Origin: Gemmatimonadales bacterium
Lineage (GTDB): Bacteria; Gemmatimonadota; Gemmatimonadetes; Longimicrobiales; Gaopeijiaceae
Assembly: GCA_007692665.1 (NCBI GenBank)
Contig: REBP01000084.1
Location: 1 to 58,912, forward strand
Direction of reading: 5' to 3'
Length of the DNA: 58,912 nucleotides
Below are positions 33,397 through 42,468 of this stretch, in pieces (within the stretch, counting starts at the first letter, position 1; each line of letters begins with the position of its first letter). The translations under genes and the position numbers were made by a program. A model generated the notes under the pieces. The model was given only the letters and a program-made list of their open reading frames with translations. It made no database searches and was not told where the DNA came from.

Positions 33397-36300
33397 TCAC
33401 CACCCCGGTGACAGCTGGAAGCCCCAGAGTGCGCCCCTGTCCGGACGCTGGAACGGGACGGCGTAGTACACCTCGAGGATCAGGGCGCCGAGGACGTTGA
33501 ACCTCGAGCTTACCCCGGCACTGAAGACCGGAATCCGCTCCTGGGAGGTCCGGCTCCACTCCAGCGAAGGGGAGGGGCCGGTCCCGTTCCACGCAAGCCC
33601 GGCATCGGCGAAGAGGGAAACCTCCGTCGGGACAAATCCGAAGTCGATGATTCCGTAGCGATCCGTTCCGATCAGCGGAACCCGGACCTCCGCGTTCAGG
33701 ACGGCCACGCGCTGCCCGAAGAGGCGCTCGTAGACCGGACAGAACTGGAACTCGCTCCCGCTCCCGGGCTGGATGTTGCACTCCGTGAACTGGTCGAACG
33801 AGAAGGGCGCGTACCCGCGAATCAGGTTCTCCCTTCCCACGAAGATGTCCTGAAGCACCCCCCCGCGCTGCTCCGGATCCTCGACCTGCGAGCCGTAGCG
33901 ACCGAAGTGAAGCCCGCGGAACGCAAAGGTCAGGTTCGTGGTGGGGTTGAAGTATCGCCGGTAGTCGAGGGTCAGCGAGTTGTAGTTCAGGGATCCCACC
34001 GTGGCCCCGGCCTCGATCCGGAACCGGGATCCCCGGATCGGCGAGACAAAGCCGGTGAACGAGTTGTCACCCACGTACGCGGCAGACGCCTCGAACAGGT
34101 TGATGGGGTCGGGAAGACCCTCCTGCACCGTCTCCCTGCGCCGGTCGACGATCTGCCCCACCTGGTTCAGCACGTAGATGTCTTCCTCGATCCCGTAGGC
34201 GTAGCGGTTGAGGCCCCCGGAGAAGTCAAACCTCCGGGACTGGTTCAGCGGGTAGGAGGCGAGCCCGAATGCCTGCGTCTGGTAGAGGCGGATGTTCGGA
34301 ACAACGAATTCCGTGGTTCCGGCAATGCCCCCGCCTCGCCGCTGGGGCGCGCCGAAGAAGAGGTAGGGGATCCGACCGGCGCCCACCCCCCAGTTCCAGC
34401 GGTTCTCGAGGTTCTGGTAGACGAACTGCCCCCCGATGTCCTTGAGGGACCCCTGGGCCTGGACGGCGACCCCGAGATTGCGGTTCCCCAGCATGTCGGA
34501 GAAGTATGCCGCGATGGAGCCCCCGACGAAGGTTCCGAAGCGGTCCGTACCGGCGGCCACCGTGGGCTGCGTGATGAAGTCCAGGGTCAGACCGGGCCGG
34601 TAGTCGTCGGAATCCTGGGGCGGGAAGGACCCCGGCGGCTCCAGCGCCGTGTCCGGGTCGTCCAGGTAGGCCATGACCCGCGACGGCGCCGCGAGCTCCA
34701 TCGGCGGGAGGATTCTCGCCGCCGGGTCGAGGGACGCGACGGTGACCACCGGCGAGTCCGGAAGGTCCCGGGAGTCCACCGAATACACGTGGTACTCGAA
34801 CTCGTCGAAGACCGAGAAGACGACGGTGCCCGTCTCCGAGGCCACGGAGAGGGCCGGAGACATGTCGGTGATCCCGCTGACCCCGGTGGCCACCCGGGTG
34901 ACGCGCTGGATCTCTCCGGTTCCCAGTTCCAGCCGGAAGATGTCGCTGAAGCCGTCCGGGTCCGACAGGAAGTAGAGTCCCTGCCCGTCGGGTGTGAACT
35001 GGGGATTCGTGTGACGCACGTTGCCGAAGATCTCGAGCGTCTCGATCTCCCGGGACTCGAGGTCCATCATGGCAATGCGCATCTCGGAGAAGACGAGACG
35101 GTCGAAATCGGTCTCGGGCCCCCGGTCCGACACGAAGGCCACGGTCCGACCGTCAGGCGAGAAGGTAGGCTGGAGAACGGCGTGCCGATCCGCGGTCAGC
35201 GCCGAGATCTCCTCCGTCTCGAGGTCGATGATGTAGAGGTCCGTGGAGCCATCCGCCTGCCCGGAGAAGACCATGCTCCGGCCGTCAGGTGACCAGGTCG
35301 GACCGGTGATCTCGCCCAGTTCCCGGGCCACGCGGATTCGACGCGCCTCCCGTCCGCGCTCGGCGTCGGCGATGACGATCTCGTTCTGTCCACCGGCGAA
35401 GACCACGAAGGCGATCTGCCGGGAATCCGGCGACCACCCACCGGAGGAGTCGATGAAGCGGAGCGCGTCGGTGTGGGGGTCGGAACTCGCGCTGGAAAGT
35501 CTCCGAATCGTCTCCCCGGTCCTCGCGTCGGCCAGGAAGAGGTCAAAGGCGAAGAGGTCGCGCTCCGAGATGTAGGCCATCCGGGTACCGTCGGGCGAGA
35601 TCGAGGGCGCCACGTTCTGTCGGCCGGCCCCGGTGGAGGGCGCGAGGAGCAGGGACCCGGACTCGCCGGGCGCCATGCGGTCGGCCATCAGCGGACGGTA
35701 GTGCGCCTCGGCGGAGGCCCGCCACTGGGCTGAAAGGGTATCGGCCGAGACCCCGAGGACCGTCTCGATGGCGGGCGCCCAGCCGGCGCGCAGCGCGGTC
35801 CGGAAGAGCCGGACCACGGCCTCGTCGCCGTAGGTGCCTCCGACGTAGGTCCAGAAGGCCTGACCGAAGCGGTACGGGAAGAAGCGGGACTCGCGGGTGA
35901 GCTGCTGCAGGGTGGGGAAGTCGTCCCGGAGCAGCGCGTCGCGCATCCACATCGACGTGAACGCATCCTCCCGCCCGACGGACAGGTACTCCGCCATTCC
36001 CTCGACCATCCAGAGGGGCATCATCATCAGCCCCTGGATGCCTCCCCCGCGCCGGGACTGGGCAATGTTGTACTGGAAGGCGTGGACGAGTTCATGCCCG
36101 AGGACGTGATCGGTCGCCCCGTAGGAACTTCCGATGGGCATGACCACGCGGTTCTTGAGCGACTCCGTCACGCCTCCCACGCCCTCGCTGAGCGCACCAC
36201 GGATCGTGTTCGTCTGCTGAAAGTCGGGGTGGTCGGCGTAGAAGATCAGCGGCTTCCGTTCCTCGAACTCGTGCTGGAAGAGACGGGCGAGCCGCTCGTA

Positions 36301-36552
36301 CCAGCGTTCCGACATCCGGGCCAGGTCATCGGCGACCGCCCGGTTCTTGTCGTAGTAGTATATTTCGAAATGGGGGGTGGTCAGAACCCGGAAATCGAAG
36401 TTGTCGTACTGTACCTTGTTCCGGCCGAAGTACTGCGCATCGACCGGAATCGGGATCAGCATGGCGAGGGCGAGAGAAGCACCAAGGACGGCAGCGAAGC
36501 GGCCACCCCGTGAACGTCCCCTGCGCATCCGCGGGGTGCGCCGATCGGACAT
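33397..36552 (-). CDS. Peptidase-MA / TolB-like propeller / outer-membrane barrel protein
   Basis: 1051 residues. ATG 36552 is preceded by AGAGG. Signal peptide: LALAMLIPIPVDAQ, cleaved near residue 40. Next comes a gluzincin-type peptidase domain with HELVH (153-157) and third ligand E184 in WMVEGMAEYL. From about 330 to 680 there are repeated PD40/WD40-like units (APSISPDGTRMAYI, GPTWSPDGRSMVF, QPTFSPDGRTVAFVSD, NPQFTPDGQGLYFLSD), a beta-propeller. The last 300 residues are alternating beta strands ending in an aromatic residue (FQLSPGW), the pattern of an outer-membrane barrel with BamA/surface-antigen character. It is therefore an outer-membrane protein carrying its own soluble peptidase and propeller; orientation is not known. 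Confidence 0.88.
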   Translation of the reverse strand: MSDRRTPRMRRGRSRGGRFAAVLGASLALAMLIPIPVDAQYFGRNKVQYDNFDFRVLTTPHFEIYYYDKNRAVADDLARMSERWYERLARLFQHEFEERKPLIFYADHPDFQQTNTIRGALSEGVGGVTESLKNRVVMPIGSSYGATDHVLGHELVHAFQYNIAQSRRGGGIQGLMMMPLWMVEGMAEYLSVGREDAFTSMWMRDALLRDDFPTLQQLTRESRFFPYRFGQAFWTYVGGTYGDEAVVRLFRTALRAGWAPAIETVLGVSADTLSAQWRASAEAHYRPLMADRMAPGESGSLLLAPSTGAGRQNVAPSISPDGTRMAYISERDLFAFDLFLADARTGETIRRLSSASSDPHTDALRFIDSSGGWSPDSRQIAFVVFAGGQNEIVIADAERGREARRIRVARELGEITGPTWSPDGRSMVFSGQADGSTDLYIIDLETEEISALTADRHAVLQPTFSPDGRTVAFVSDRGPETDFDRLVFSEMRIAMMDLESREIETLEIFGNVRHTNPQFTPDGQGLYFLSDPDGFSDIFRLELGTGEIQRVTRVATGVSGITDMSPALSVASETGTVVFSVFDEFEYHVYSVDSRDLPDSPVVTVASLDPAARILPPMELAAPSRVMAYLDDPDTALEPPGSFPPQDSDDYRPGLTLDFITQPTVAAGTDRFGTFVGGSIAAYFSDMLGNRNLGVAVQAQGSLKDIGGQFVYQNLENRWNWGVGAGRIPYLFFGAPQRRGGGIAGTTEFVVPNIRLYQTQAFGLASYPLNQSRRFDFSGGLNRYAYGIEEDIYVLNQVGQIVDRRRETVQEGLPDPINLFEASAAYVGDNSFTGFVSPIRGSRFRIEAGATVGSLNYNSLTLDYRRYFNPTTNLTFAFRGLHFGRYGSQVEDPEQRGGVLQDIFVGRENLIRGYAPFSFDQFTECNIQPGSGSEFQFCPVYERLFGQRVAVLNAEVRVPLIGTDRYGIIDFGFVPTEVSLFADAGLAWNGTGPSPSLEWSRTSQERIPVFSAGVSSRFNVLGALILEVYYAVPFQRPDRGALWGFQLSPGW

Positions 36553-36859
36553 GAAAGGACCTCTGGATAAGGGTCGGAAAAGTCCACCGAATCTCGGAAG
36601 GCCGGCGGAAGGCGGGGGGAGTCCTTTTTTGCTACCCGGGTCCACCGCACGGGGTCCGGCGCCGGCGACGCCCCCTATTCTCCCGCTGCGCAGGGGGTTG
36701 GATCGGGCCGCGGCACCCGGTATCGTGTTCCCGATTCCCCGTTCGGAATCAACGAATGGCACCACCCGATCGAGACGATCGACCGCCGCTTCCCCCCTTC
36801 CCCTCGAACCCCGGCCTCCCGTGAACCACGAGCCTGCCCCGAAAACGGATCCTCCTGCC
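36553..36859. other. Divergent intergenic region, no clear element
   Basis: About 307 bases between two divergent genes. I see a short A/T run (TTTTTT near 36628) but no convincing promoter, hairpin or small gene. If the aldolase-like gene starts at GTG 36822 instead of ATG 36860, the gap shrinks to about 270 bases. Confidence 0.4.
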
Positions 36860-37984
36860 ATGGACACGGTGGAGACCCCCGCCGCCATCGTGGACCTGGC
36901 CCGGGTCCGTCGAAACCTCGAGGCCACGGTGGCCTACACGCGGGCTCACGGCCTGGGCTGGCGACCCCATGTGAAGACGCACAAGTCGCCGGACCTCGCG
37001 CGGATGCAGATGGACGCCGGAGCTTCCGGACTCACCGTCGCCACACCACGCGAGGCCGAGGTCATGGCCCCGGTCACCCCGGATCTCCTCCTCGCCCACC
37101 CGCCGGTGCCTCCCAAGACCGAGCGCCTGATGCGCCTTCCCCCCGGGGTGAGGCTCACCGTTGCGCTGGACGACGAGGCACTCCTCGCCCCGCTGGCCCG
37201 TGCAGCCGCCGAGGCCGGGCGCACGGTGGGGGTGCTGGTGGAACTGGACGTCGGCATGGGGCGGGTCGGCCTTGCCGGCCCCCCGGAGGTGGTGGCTCTC
37301 GCTCGCCGAATCTCCGCCGCCGGCCCCGACCTGGAGTGGCGGGGCCTGCTCTTCTACCCCGGGCACATCCGGGTCACCGCGGGAGAGCAGGCGCCACTGC
37401 TGGCCGGCGTCGCCTCCCGCCTGGACGCTGTCCTCGAGGCGCTTCAGCGGGCAGGGCTCGCGCCCGCCGTGGTCAGCGGGGGGTCGACCCCGACGCTCTT
37501 CCAGAGCCACCTCATCCCCGGGCTCACCGAAATCCGCCCGGGCACGTCCATCTTCCACGACAGGGACTCGGTGGCCCTGGGCGCGGCCACCCTGGACGAC
37601 GTGGCGTACACGGTCCTCGCCACCGTCGTCAGCACCGCCGTGCCGGGGCACGCGGTCGTCGACGCCGGATCCAAGGCCCTGGCGCGGGAGGAGTTCCGCG
37701 CAGTGCCGGGCCAGGGAGGGTTCGGGATTCTCCTCGATCGCCCGGAGGTGCGGGTGATCAGTGTTTCCGAGGAGCATGGGGTCCTGGACCTTGCCGGCAC
37801 GTCGTGGCGTCCGCGCGTGGGCGACCGCGTCCGCATCGTCCCGAATCACGTGTGCGTCTCGGTGAACCTTCAGGACCGCCTCCTCACCTTCGACCCGGGG
37901 GACGGAGCGACCGGGAAGTCTCTCGGCGAACTCCCGCTTTCCGGACGGGGCCGCCTTGCCGTCCAGGGTCCCGAGGTATGCTGA
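36860..37984 (+). CDS. D-threonine aldolase / D-serine dehydratase-like PLP enzyme
   Basis: 374 residues, cytoplasmic. Alanine-racemase-type N-terminal barrel with the PLP lysine segment RPHVKTHKSPDLA (residues 35-47), VELDVGMGRVG, SGGSTPTL and EIRPGTSIFHD, followed by the C-terminal DSD1-like domain with the metal-binding PNHVCVSVN. These enzymes cleave D-beta-hydroxy amino acids to glycine and an aldehyde or dehydrate D-serine; the substrate cannot be told from the sequence. ATG 36860 begins the conserved TPAAIVDL block; no ribosome site is evident. It runs into ridA on the same strand 116 bases later, which fits, as RidA removes imine/enamine by-products of PLP enzymes. Confidence 0.9.
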   Translation: MDTVETPAAIVDLARVRRNLEATVAYTRAHGLGWRPHVKTHKSPDLARMQMDAGASGLTVATPREAEVMAPVTPDLLLAHPPVPPKTERLMRLPPGVRLTVALDDEALLAPLARAAAEAGRTVGVLVELDVGMGRVGLAGPPEVVALARRISAAGPDLEWRGLLFYPGHIRVTAGEQAPLLAGVASRLDAVLEALQRAGLAPAVVSGGSTPTLFQSHLIPGLTEIRPGTSIFHDRDSVALGAATLDDVAYTVLATVVSTAVPGHAVVDAGSKALAREEFRAVPGQGGFGILLDRPEVRVISVSEEHGVLDLAGTSWRPRVGDRVRIVPNHVCVSVNLQDRLLTFDPGDGATGKSLGELPLSGRGRLAVQGPEVC

Positions 37985-38100
37985 CGCCACCTTTGACCGT
38001 ATCTTTTCCCTGACCCCGGGGCCTGCGGCCGATGCCGCCGGGCCCCACCCGACAGAAGGCAGCGGACGAGACCCGCGCCCGCCACAACCGGAAACCTGCC

Positions 38101-38487
38101 ATGCCCGAACTTCGTGCCGTCGCCACCGACCAGGCCCCTGCAGCCATCGGACCCTACGCCCAGGCCATCGTTTCCGACGGATGGATCTATGCGTCCGGTC
38201 AGATTCCGCTGGATCCCCAGACCATGGAAATGGTGGAGGGAGGCATCACCGGGCAGACGCACCGCGTGCTGAAGAACCTCCGGGCCGTACTGGAGGAAGC
38301 CGGTGGGGGACTCGAAACCGTGGTCAAGACGACGGTCTTCCTGTCGGACATGGGGAACTTCAAGGCCATGAACGACGTGTACGCAGAATACTTCGGCGAC
38401 CACCGTCCGGCCCGCGCTGCCGTCGAGGCCGCGGGGCTCCCCCGCAACGTGGATGTCGAGATCGAAGCCGTGGCTCGCGTCCGCTGA
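38101..38487 (+). CDS. ridA: RidA-family reactive intermediate deaminase
   Basis: 128 residues, the usual size. Recognised by AIGPYAQAI, ASGQIPLDP, the VVKTTVFLSDM strand and the substrate-binding R105 in RPARAAVEAAGLPRNVDVEIEAVA. It hydrolyses 2-aminoacrylate and related imines made by PLP enzymes in the cytoplasm. It follows a PLP enzyme gene, which gives it an obvious job. A small lipoprotein gene follows 30 bases later. Confidence 0.95.
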   Translation: MPELRAVATDQAPAAIGPYAQAIVSDGWIYASGQIPLDPQTMEMVEGGITGQTHRVLKNLRAVLEEAGGGLETVVKTTVFLSDMGNFKAMNDVYAEYFGDHRPARAAVEAAGLPRNVDVEIEAVARVR

Positions 38488-38517
38488 CGCCCTGCCTCAC
38501 CCGGGAGAAGTCGAGCC

Positions 38518-38892
38518 ATGAAGCGCGCGTTCACAGTGGTGGCCGTCGCCCTCGTCGTCGGGGGATGTGCAATCCTGGGCGGCGGGATCACGTCCAGTGA
38601 TCCTTTCCGATCCCAGGCCGAACGCAGGCTTTCGGTTCGGGTCGAGAACGTCAATACCGACGAAATGACCGTGAACGCGCTGGCCCCCGGGCGCCGCCAC
38701 AGCCTTGGCCGGATTCCGGGACGCTCCGTGCAGCAGTTCTCGATCCCGTGGGCATCCACGCAGGACGTCCGCTTCCAGATCGAACCGCTTCGGGGGCGCC
38801 GGCACACCACGCGCGGGGTCTCCGTGGGTCCGGGGGAGTCGGTCCACCTTCTCATCACGCAGCCGGTGGAGCGCTCGGCGGTCTACCGCTGA
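38518..38892 (+). CDS. Small hypothetical lipoprotein
   Basis: 124 residues. N-terminal signal MKRAFTVVAVALVVGG followed by the lipobox Cys at 17. The mature part is short and beta-rich (LSVRVENVNTDEMTVNAL, then HSLGRIPGRSVQQFSIPW, and VGPGESVHLLITQPVERS), reminding of small immunoglobulin-like periplasmic domains. I do not recognise a family. It is 30 bases after ridA on the same strand. Confidence 0.75.
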   Translation: MKRAFTVVAVALVVGGCAILGGGITSSDPFRSQAERRLSVRVENVNTDEMTVNALAPGRRHSLGRIPGRSVQQFSIPWASTQDVRFQIEPLRGRRHTTRGVSVGPGESVHLLITQPVERSAVYR

Positions 38893-38956
38893 CAGGCCCT
38901 GGGCCTGATTCCTCCCCGTCGGATCCTCACCCCCTTCCATCCCTGCCGGCTCGTTC

Positions 38957-39802
38957 ATGACCCTCTGGGAAGCCATCCTCCTGGGCGTCGTCCAGGGCGT
39001 CTTCATGTTTGTCCCCGTGAGCTCGACGAGCCACCTGGTCCTCGTCCAGCACTGGCTGCTTTCCCGGGGCTCGCAGATCCCGGCCCCCGAGTCGCCGGAG
39101 ATGATCCTCTTCGACCTCGTGGTGCACGTGGGCACGCTGGTGTCCATGGCCGTCGTGTTCCGGAAAAGCATCGTCGGTCTGGGTGGGCGGGTCTCCCGGG
39201 AACTGCGGGGGAGGCACCCCGGAGACCCCCTGGGCCTCCGGCTCGTCGCGCTGGGCCTCGGTGCCGTGGTGGTCACGGGGCTTGTCGGCTTTCCCCTGAG
39301 GAGCATCTTCTCCGAGGTGTTCGCCCGTCCCGCGGCGATCTCGGTGACCCTGGTCATCACCGGAATCCTCCTCTGGTGGACGGACGTGCTGCCCCCGCGG
39401 AAGCGAGGGCTCCGGGAGATGACGCCGCTGGTTGCCGCCGGCATCGGGCTGGCGCAGGGCCTGGCGCTCCTGCCGGGACTCAGTCGAAGCGGCTCGACCA
39501 TCGCCGCGGCGCTGTTTCTCGGGGTGCGGAGACGGTGGGCGGCCGAATTCTCCTTCTTCATCGCGTTCCCGACCATCCTCGGGGCCACGGCCATCATGGG
39601 CCTCGAGGTCCTGGGCGCCGGGGAGATCCGGGGCATCTCGCCGGCAGCCTATCTCATCGGCGCGGCGACGGCGGCGGTGGTGGGCATCGGTGCCCTCAAG
39701 CTGGTGCTCAAGCTCCTCTACCGGGCGAGGTTCCGCTACTTCTCATGGTACGTGTGGTTCCTGGCCGCCGGCATACTCCTCTTCTCCCTCGGAGGCAACT
39801 GA
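38957..39802 (+). CDS. uppP: UppP/BacA-family undecaprenyl-diphosphatase homologue, catalytic Glu replaced
   Basis: 281 residues with about eight transmembrane helices. The family removes a phosphate from undecaprenyl diphosphate, recycling the carrier for peptidoglycan and O-antigen. Present: VVHVGTL and LLPGLSRSGSTIAAALFLG (the PGxSRSGxT motif), plus the conserved FSFFIAFPTILGA. Odd: the first motif, normally (E/Q)GxTEFLPVSSTGH, reads QGVFMFVPVSSTSHL, so the second glutamate (E21 of E. coli) is Met17 and the Gly before His is Ser. It may be less active, use another residue, or act on a different lipid. Confidence 0.88.
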   Translation: MTLWEAILLGVVQGVFMFVPVSSTSHLVLVQHWLLSRGSQIPAPESPEMILFDLVVHVGTLVSMAVVFRKSIVGLGGRVSRELRGRHPGDPLGLRLVALGLGAVVVTGLVGFPLRSIFSEVFARPAAISVTLVITGILLWWTDVLPPRKRGLREMTPLVAAGIGLAQGLALLPGLSRSGSTIAAALFLGVRRRWAAEFSFFIAFPTILGATAIMGLEVLGAGEIRGISPAAYLIGAATAAVVGIGALKLVLKLLYRARFRYFSWYVWFLAAGILLFSLGGN

Positions 39803-39821
39803 CCCGCAGGGACTCGCGGCA

Positions 39822-39884
39822 GGGTCCGGCCGGCGCGTGCATGGTGCCTCGTCCCCGGAGGCTCGGCATCGACGCCCCGGACCC
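39822..39884. terminator. Nested GC inverted repeats between uppP and the ALDH16 gene
   Basis: GGGTCCGG (39822-39829) is complementary to CCGGACCC (39877-39884), enclosing a smaller hairpin GCCTC-GTCCCCG-GAGGC (39846-39862). The gap lies between two converging genes, so this is probably a shared 3'-end structure. No T-tract. Confidence 0.4.
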
Positions 39885-39896
39885 GGCCCCCCGTGC

Positions 39897-42392
39897 TCAC
39901 GCCCCGTAGGGCACCCAGATGTTCTTCACGCGGGTCGCCTGCTCCACGAAGATCTCTCCCTCTCCCCAGGCTGCGCTCCCCCAGTTCCGCGCGAGGGCGT
40001 CCCCGCCTCCCGGGGCGACACCGTCGGTCCAGCAGCGCTTGAGGTTCCCCACCGAGCGGACCTCCACCTCCCGGGCTTCCGCGGCACTCCCGAAGCTCCA
40101 GAGGGCGTCGACGTCGTCGTGATCCGCGAGGACCGGCACCAGCTCCTCCCGCTCCCCGGTGACCACGTTCACCACGCCGCCGGGGAGGTCGGAGGTGTCG
40201 AGGACCTGGTAGAGGTCCGTGGCCGCCAGGGGAAACGACCCCGACGGAAGCACCACCACCGTGTTGCCCAGGGCAATGGCCGGGGCCACCGTCGACACCA
40301 GCCCGAGGAGCGGGTACGCGTCGGCGGCTGCGATCCCGATGACGCCCACCGGCTCGACCATGGCCAGCGTCACGTTCCGCCCCGGGGTGGCGTGCACCCG
40401 GCCGTCCACCTTGTCGGCCAGGGCGGCCCAGGTGAAGAGCCGTTCCACCGAGCGCTCCACCTCCAGTGCCGCCGCCTCCGCCGACAGTCCCGCCCCCTCC
40501 CGGAGCCGCTCCTCGAACTCGCGCCCTCGGGCCGAGAGGTTCTCGGCCACGTAGAAGAGGACCTGGGCGCGGAGGTGTGCGGTTGCCCCGGACCAGCCGG
40601 GGAAGGCCTTCCTCGCGGCCTCCACGGCATTCCGGATGTCCTTCCGGTTCCCCTGGCCGACCACCCCCCGGAGTCCCCGCTCCCCCGGCTCCGAGCCCTC
40701 GCCCGTGGCGGCCACGGCGTCCTCGCCGACGACCAGCAGGCTGCCCCCGCCGTCCGGCCGGGCCTGTTTCCCCCCGATGTAGAGCTTCGGGGTCCGGTCG
40801 AGCCCCCGGGACGCGCTCGGGCCTCCGATCCCCGGCCGGAACTCGACCCGGGTGCGCGGACAGTGCGACGCCGTCGCATCCCCCTCTGCCGGATCATCCT
40901 TCGGACCCCGGGGCCGGAGGTAGGCCACGAGCCCCTCCCGGCCGCCCTCGCGGCCGTACCCGCTCTCCCGCACGCCCCCGAACCCCGACGCGGCGTCGAA
41001 CATGTTGGTGCAGTTGATCCACACCGTGCCGGCCTCGATCTTCGGGGCCACGTCCAGCGCCAGATTCAGGTTCTCGGTCCAGACCGACGCGGCCAGGCCG
41101 TAGCGGGTGTTGTTCGCGAGTTCCACCGACTCGGCGTGGGTGCGGAAGGTCATGAGGACCACCACCGGCCCGAAGATCTCCACCTGGGCCAGCGTGCCCG
41201 CCGGCTCCACGCCGGTGCAGAGGGTGGGCGGGTAGTAGCTCCCGCGGGTGGGCATGCCGTTGTCGGAGGGCTGCCAGATTTCGGCCCCCTCCGCGCGCCC
41301 GGCTTCCACCAGCTCCCGGATCCGCTCGAGCTGGGTCGGGTCCACGACGGCCCCCATGTCGATGCCCTTGTCGAGGGGGTCTCCCAGCCGGAGGGTCTCC
41401 ATGCGGGCCCGGAGCTTCGTCACCAGCGCCTCGGCCACCCCCTCCTGGACCAGGATCCTCGAGCCGGCGCAGCACACCTCGCCCTGGTTGAACCAGATCG
41501 CGTCCACGACCCCCTCCACCACCGAGTCCAGGTCCGCGTCCTCGTAGACGAGGAAGGGGGACTTGCCCCCGAGCTCGAGGGTGAGGGCCTTCCCGGTCCC
41601 GGCGGTCTGCTTCCGGAGGATGCGTCCGACCTCGGTGGAGCCGGTGAAGGCCACCTTCCGGACGCCGGGGTGGCCCGCCAGCGCGGCCCCGGTGCGGCCG
41701 TCGCCGGTGACGATGTTCACGACGCCCTCCGGGACCCCGGCCTCCACGCACAGGTCGGCGAAGAGGAGCGCGGTGAGGGGGGTGAACTCGGCAGGCTTGA
41801 GCACCACCGTGTTCCCGCAGGCCAGCGCCGGCGCCACCTTCCAGGCCAGCATGAGGAGGGGGAAGTTCCACGGGATGATCTGTCCCACCACCCCGTGGGG
41901 CTCCCGGTCCGGAAACTCCCGCTGCACCAGGGCCGCCCACCCGGCATGATGGTAGAAGTGCCGGGCCACGAGCGGGATGTCCAGGTCCCGGCTCTCCCGG
42001 ATCGGCTTCCCGTTGTCCAGCGACTCGAGGACCGCGAAGAGTCTCGCGTGCTTCTGGATCCCCCGGGCCAGGGCATACAGGACCCGCCCTCGGCCGTGGC
42101 CGCCCAGCGCCGTCCACCCTTCCAGCGCCGCCTCCGCCGCCTCCACCGCCCGCCTCACGTCGGCCTCGCTCCCCTGGGCGATCTCCGCGAGCACCTCGCC
42201 GGTGGCGGGGTTCCGGGTTTCGAAGCGCTCGGGGGAATCGGCGCCGGCGGCGGGGGTCGGATCCGCCCACCTCCCCCCGACGAAGAGCCCGAACCGGCGG
42301 TCATGGGCGTCGAGCCAGCGCTCCGCGGGCCCGGTGCTTTCGGGGGCGGGGCCGTACTCCAGCGACTGGAAGATCTCTGCGATGTCGGGCAT
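39897..42392 (-). CDS. ALDH16-type aldehyde dehydrogenase with second, Cys-less ALDH domain
   Basis: 831 residues, nearly twice a normal aldehyde dehydrogenase. The first domain (about 35-500) is complete: GQIIPWNFPLL, KPAEFTPLTA, FTGSTEVGR, general base E273 in LELGGKSP and catalytic C307 in NQGEVCCAG. The second domain (about 545-831) repeats the fold (KLYIGGKQAR, NRKDIRNAVEAARKAFPGW, VEPVGVIGIAAADAYPLLGL) but stops before and lacks the catalytic cysteine, ending at IFVEQATRVKNIWVPYGA. This fused arrangement is that of ALDH16. It oxidises aldehydes with NAD. DeoC, just upstream on the same strand, releases acetaldehyde, a plausible substrate. Confidence 0.92.
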   Translation of the reverse strand: MPDIAEIFQSLEYGPAPESTGPAERWLDAHDRRFGLFVGGRWADPTPAAGADSPERFETRNPATGEVLAEIAQGSEADVRRAVEAAEAALEGWTALGGHGRGRVLYALARGIQKHARLFAVLESLDNGKPIRESRDLDIPLVARHFYHHAGWAALVQREFPDREPHGVVGQIIPWNFPLLMLAWKVAPALACGNTVVLKPAEFTPLTALLFADLCVEAGVPEGVVNIVTGDGRTGAALAGHPGVRKVAFTGSTEVGRILRKQTAGTGKALTLELGGKSPFLVYEDADLDSVVEGVVDAIWFNQGEVCCAGSRILVQEGVAEALVTKLRARMETLRLGDPLDKGIDMGAVVDPTQLERIRELVEAGRAEGAEIWQPSDNGMPTRGSYYPPTLCTGVEPAGTLAQVEIFGPVVVLMTFRTHAESVELANNTRYGLAASVWTENLNLALDVAPKIEAGTVWINCTNMFDAASGFGGVRESGYGREGGREGLVAYLRPRGPKDDPAEGDATASHCPRTRVEFRPGIGGPSASRGLDRTPKLYIGGKQARPDGGGSLLVVGEDAVAATGEGSEPGERGLRGVVGQGNRKDIRNAVEAARKAFPGWSGATAHLRAQVLFYVAENLSARGREFEERLREGAGLSAEAAALEVERSVERLFTWAALADKVDGRVHATPGRNVTLAMVEPVGVIGIAAADAYPLLGLVSTVAPAIALGNTVVVLPSGSFPLAATDLYQVLDTSDLPGGVVNVVTGEREELVPVLADHDDVDALWSFGSAAEAREVEVRSVGNLKRCWTDGVAPGGGDALARNWGSAAWGEGEIFVEQATRVKNIWVPYGA

Positions 42393-42468
42393 CAGGGGGT
42401 CCGGGTCCGGGGGTCTGCGGCAGGTGGGGCCGGGTGGGGCAGGGGTGGCGTGGGGGGCTCGGGCCGAC

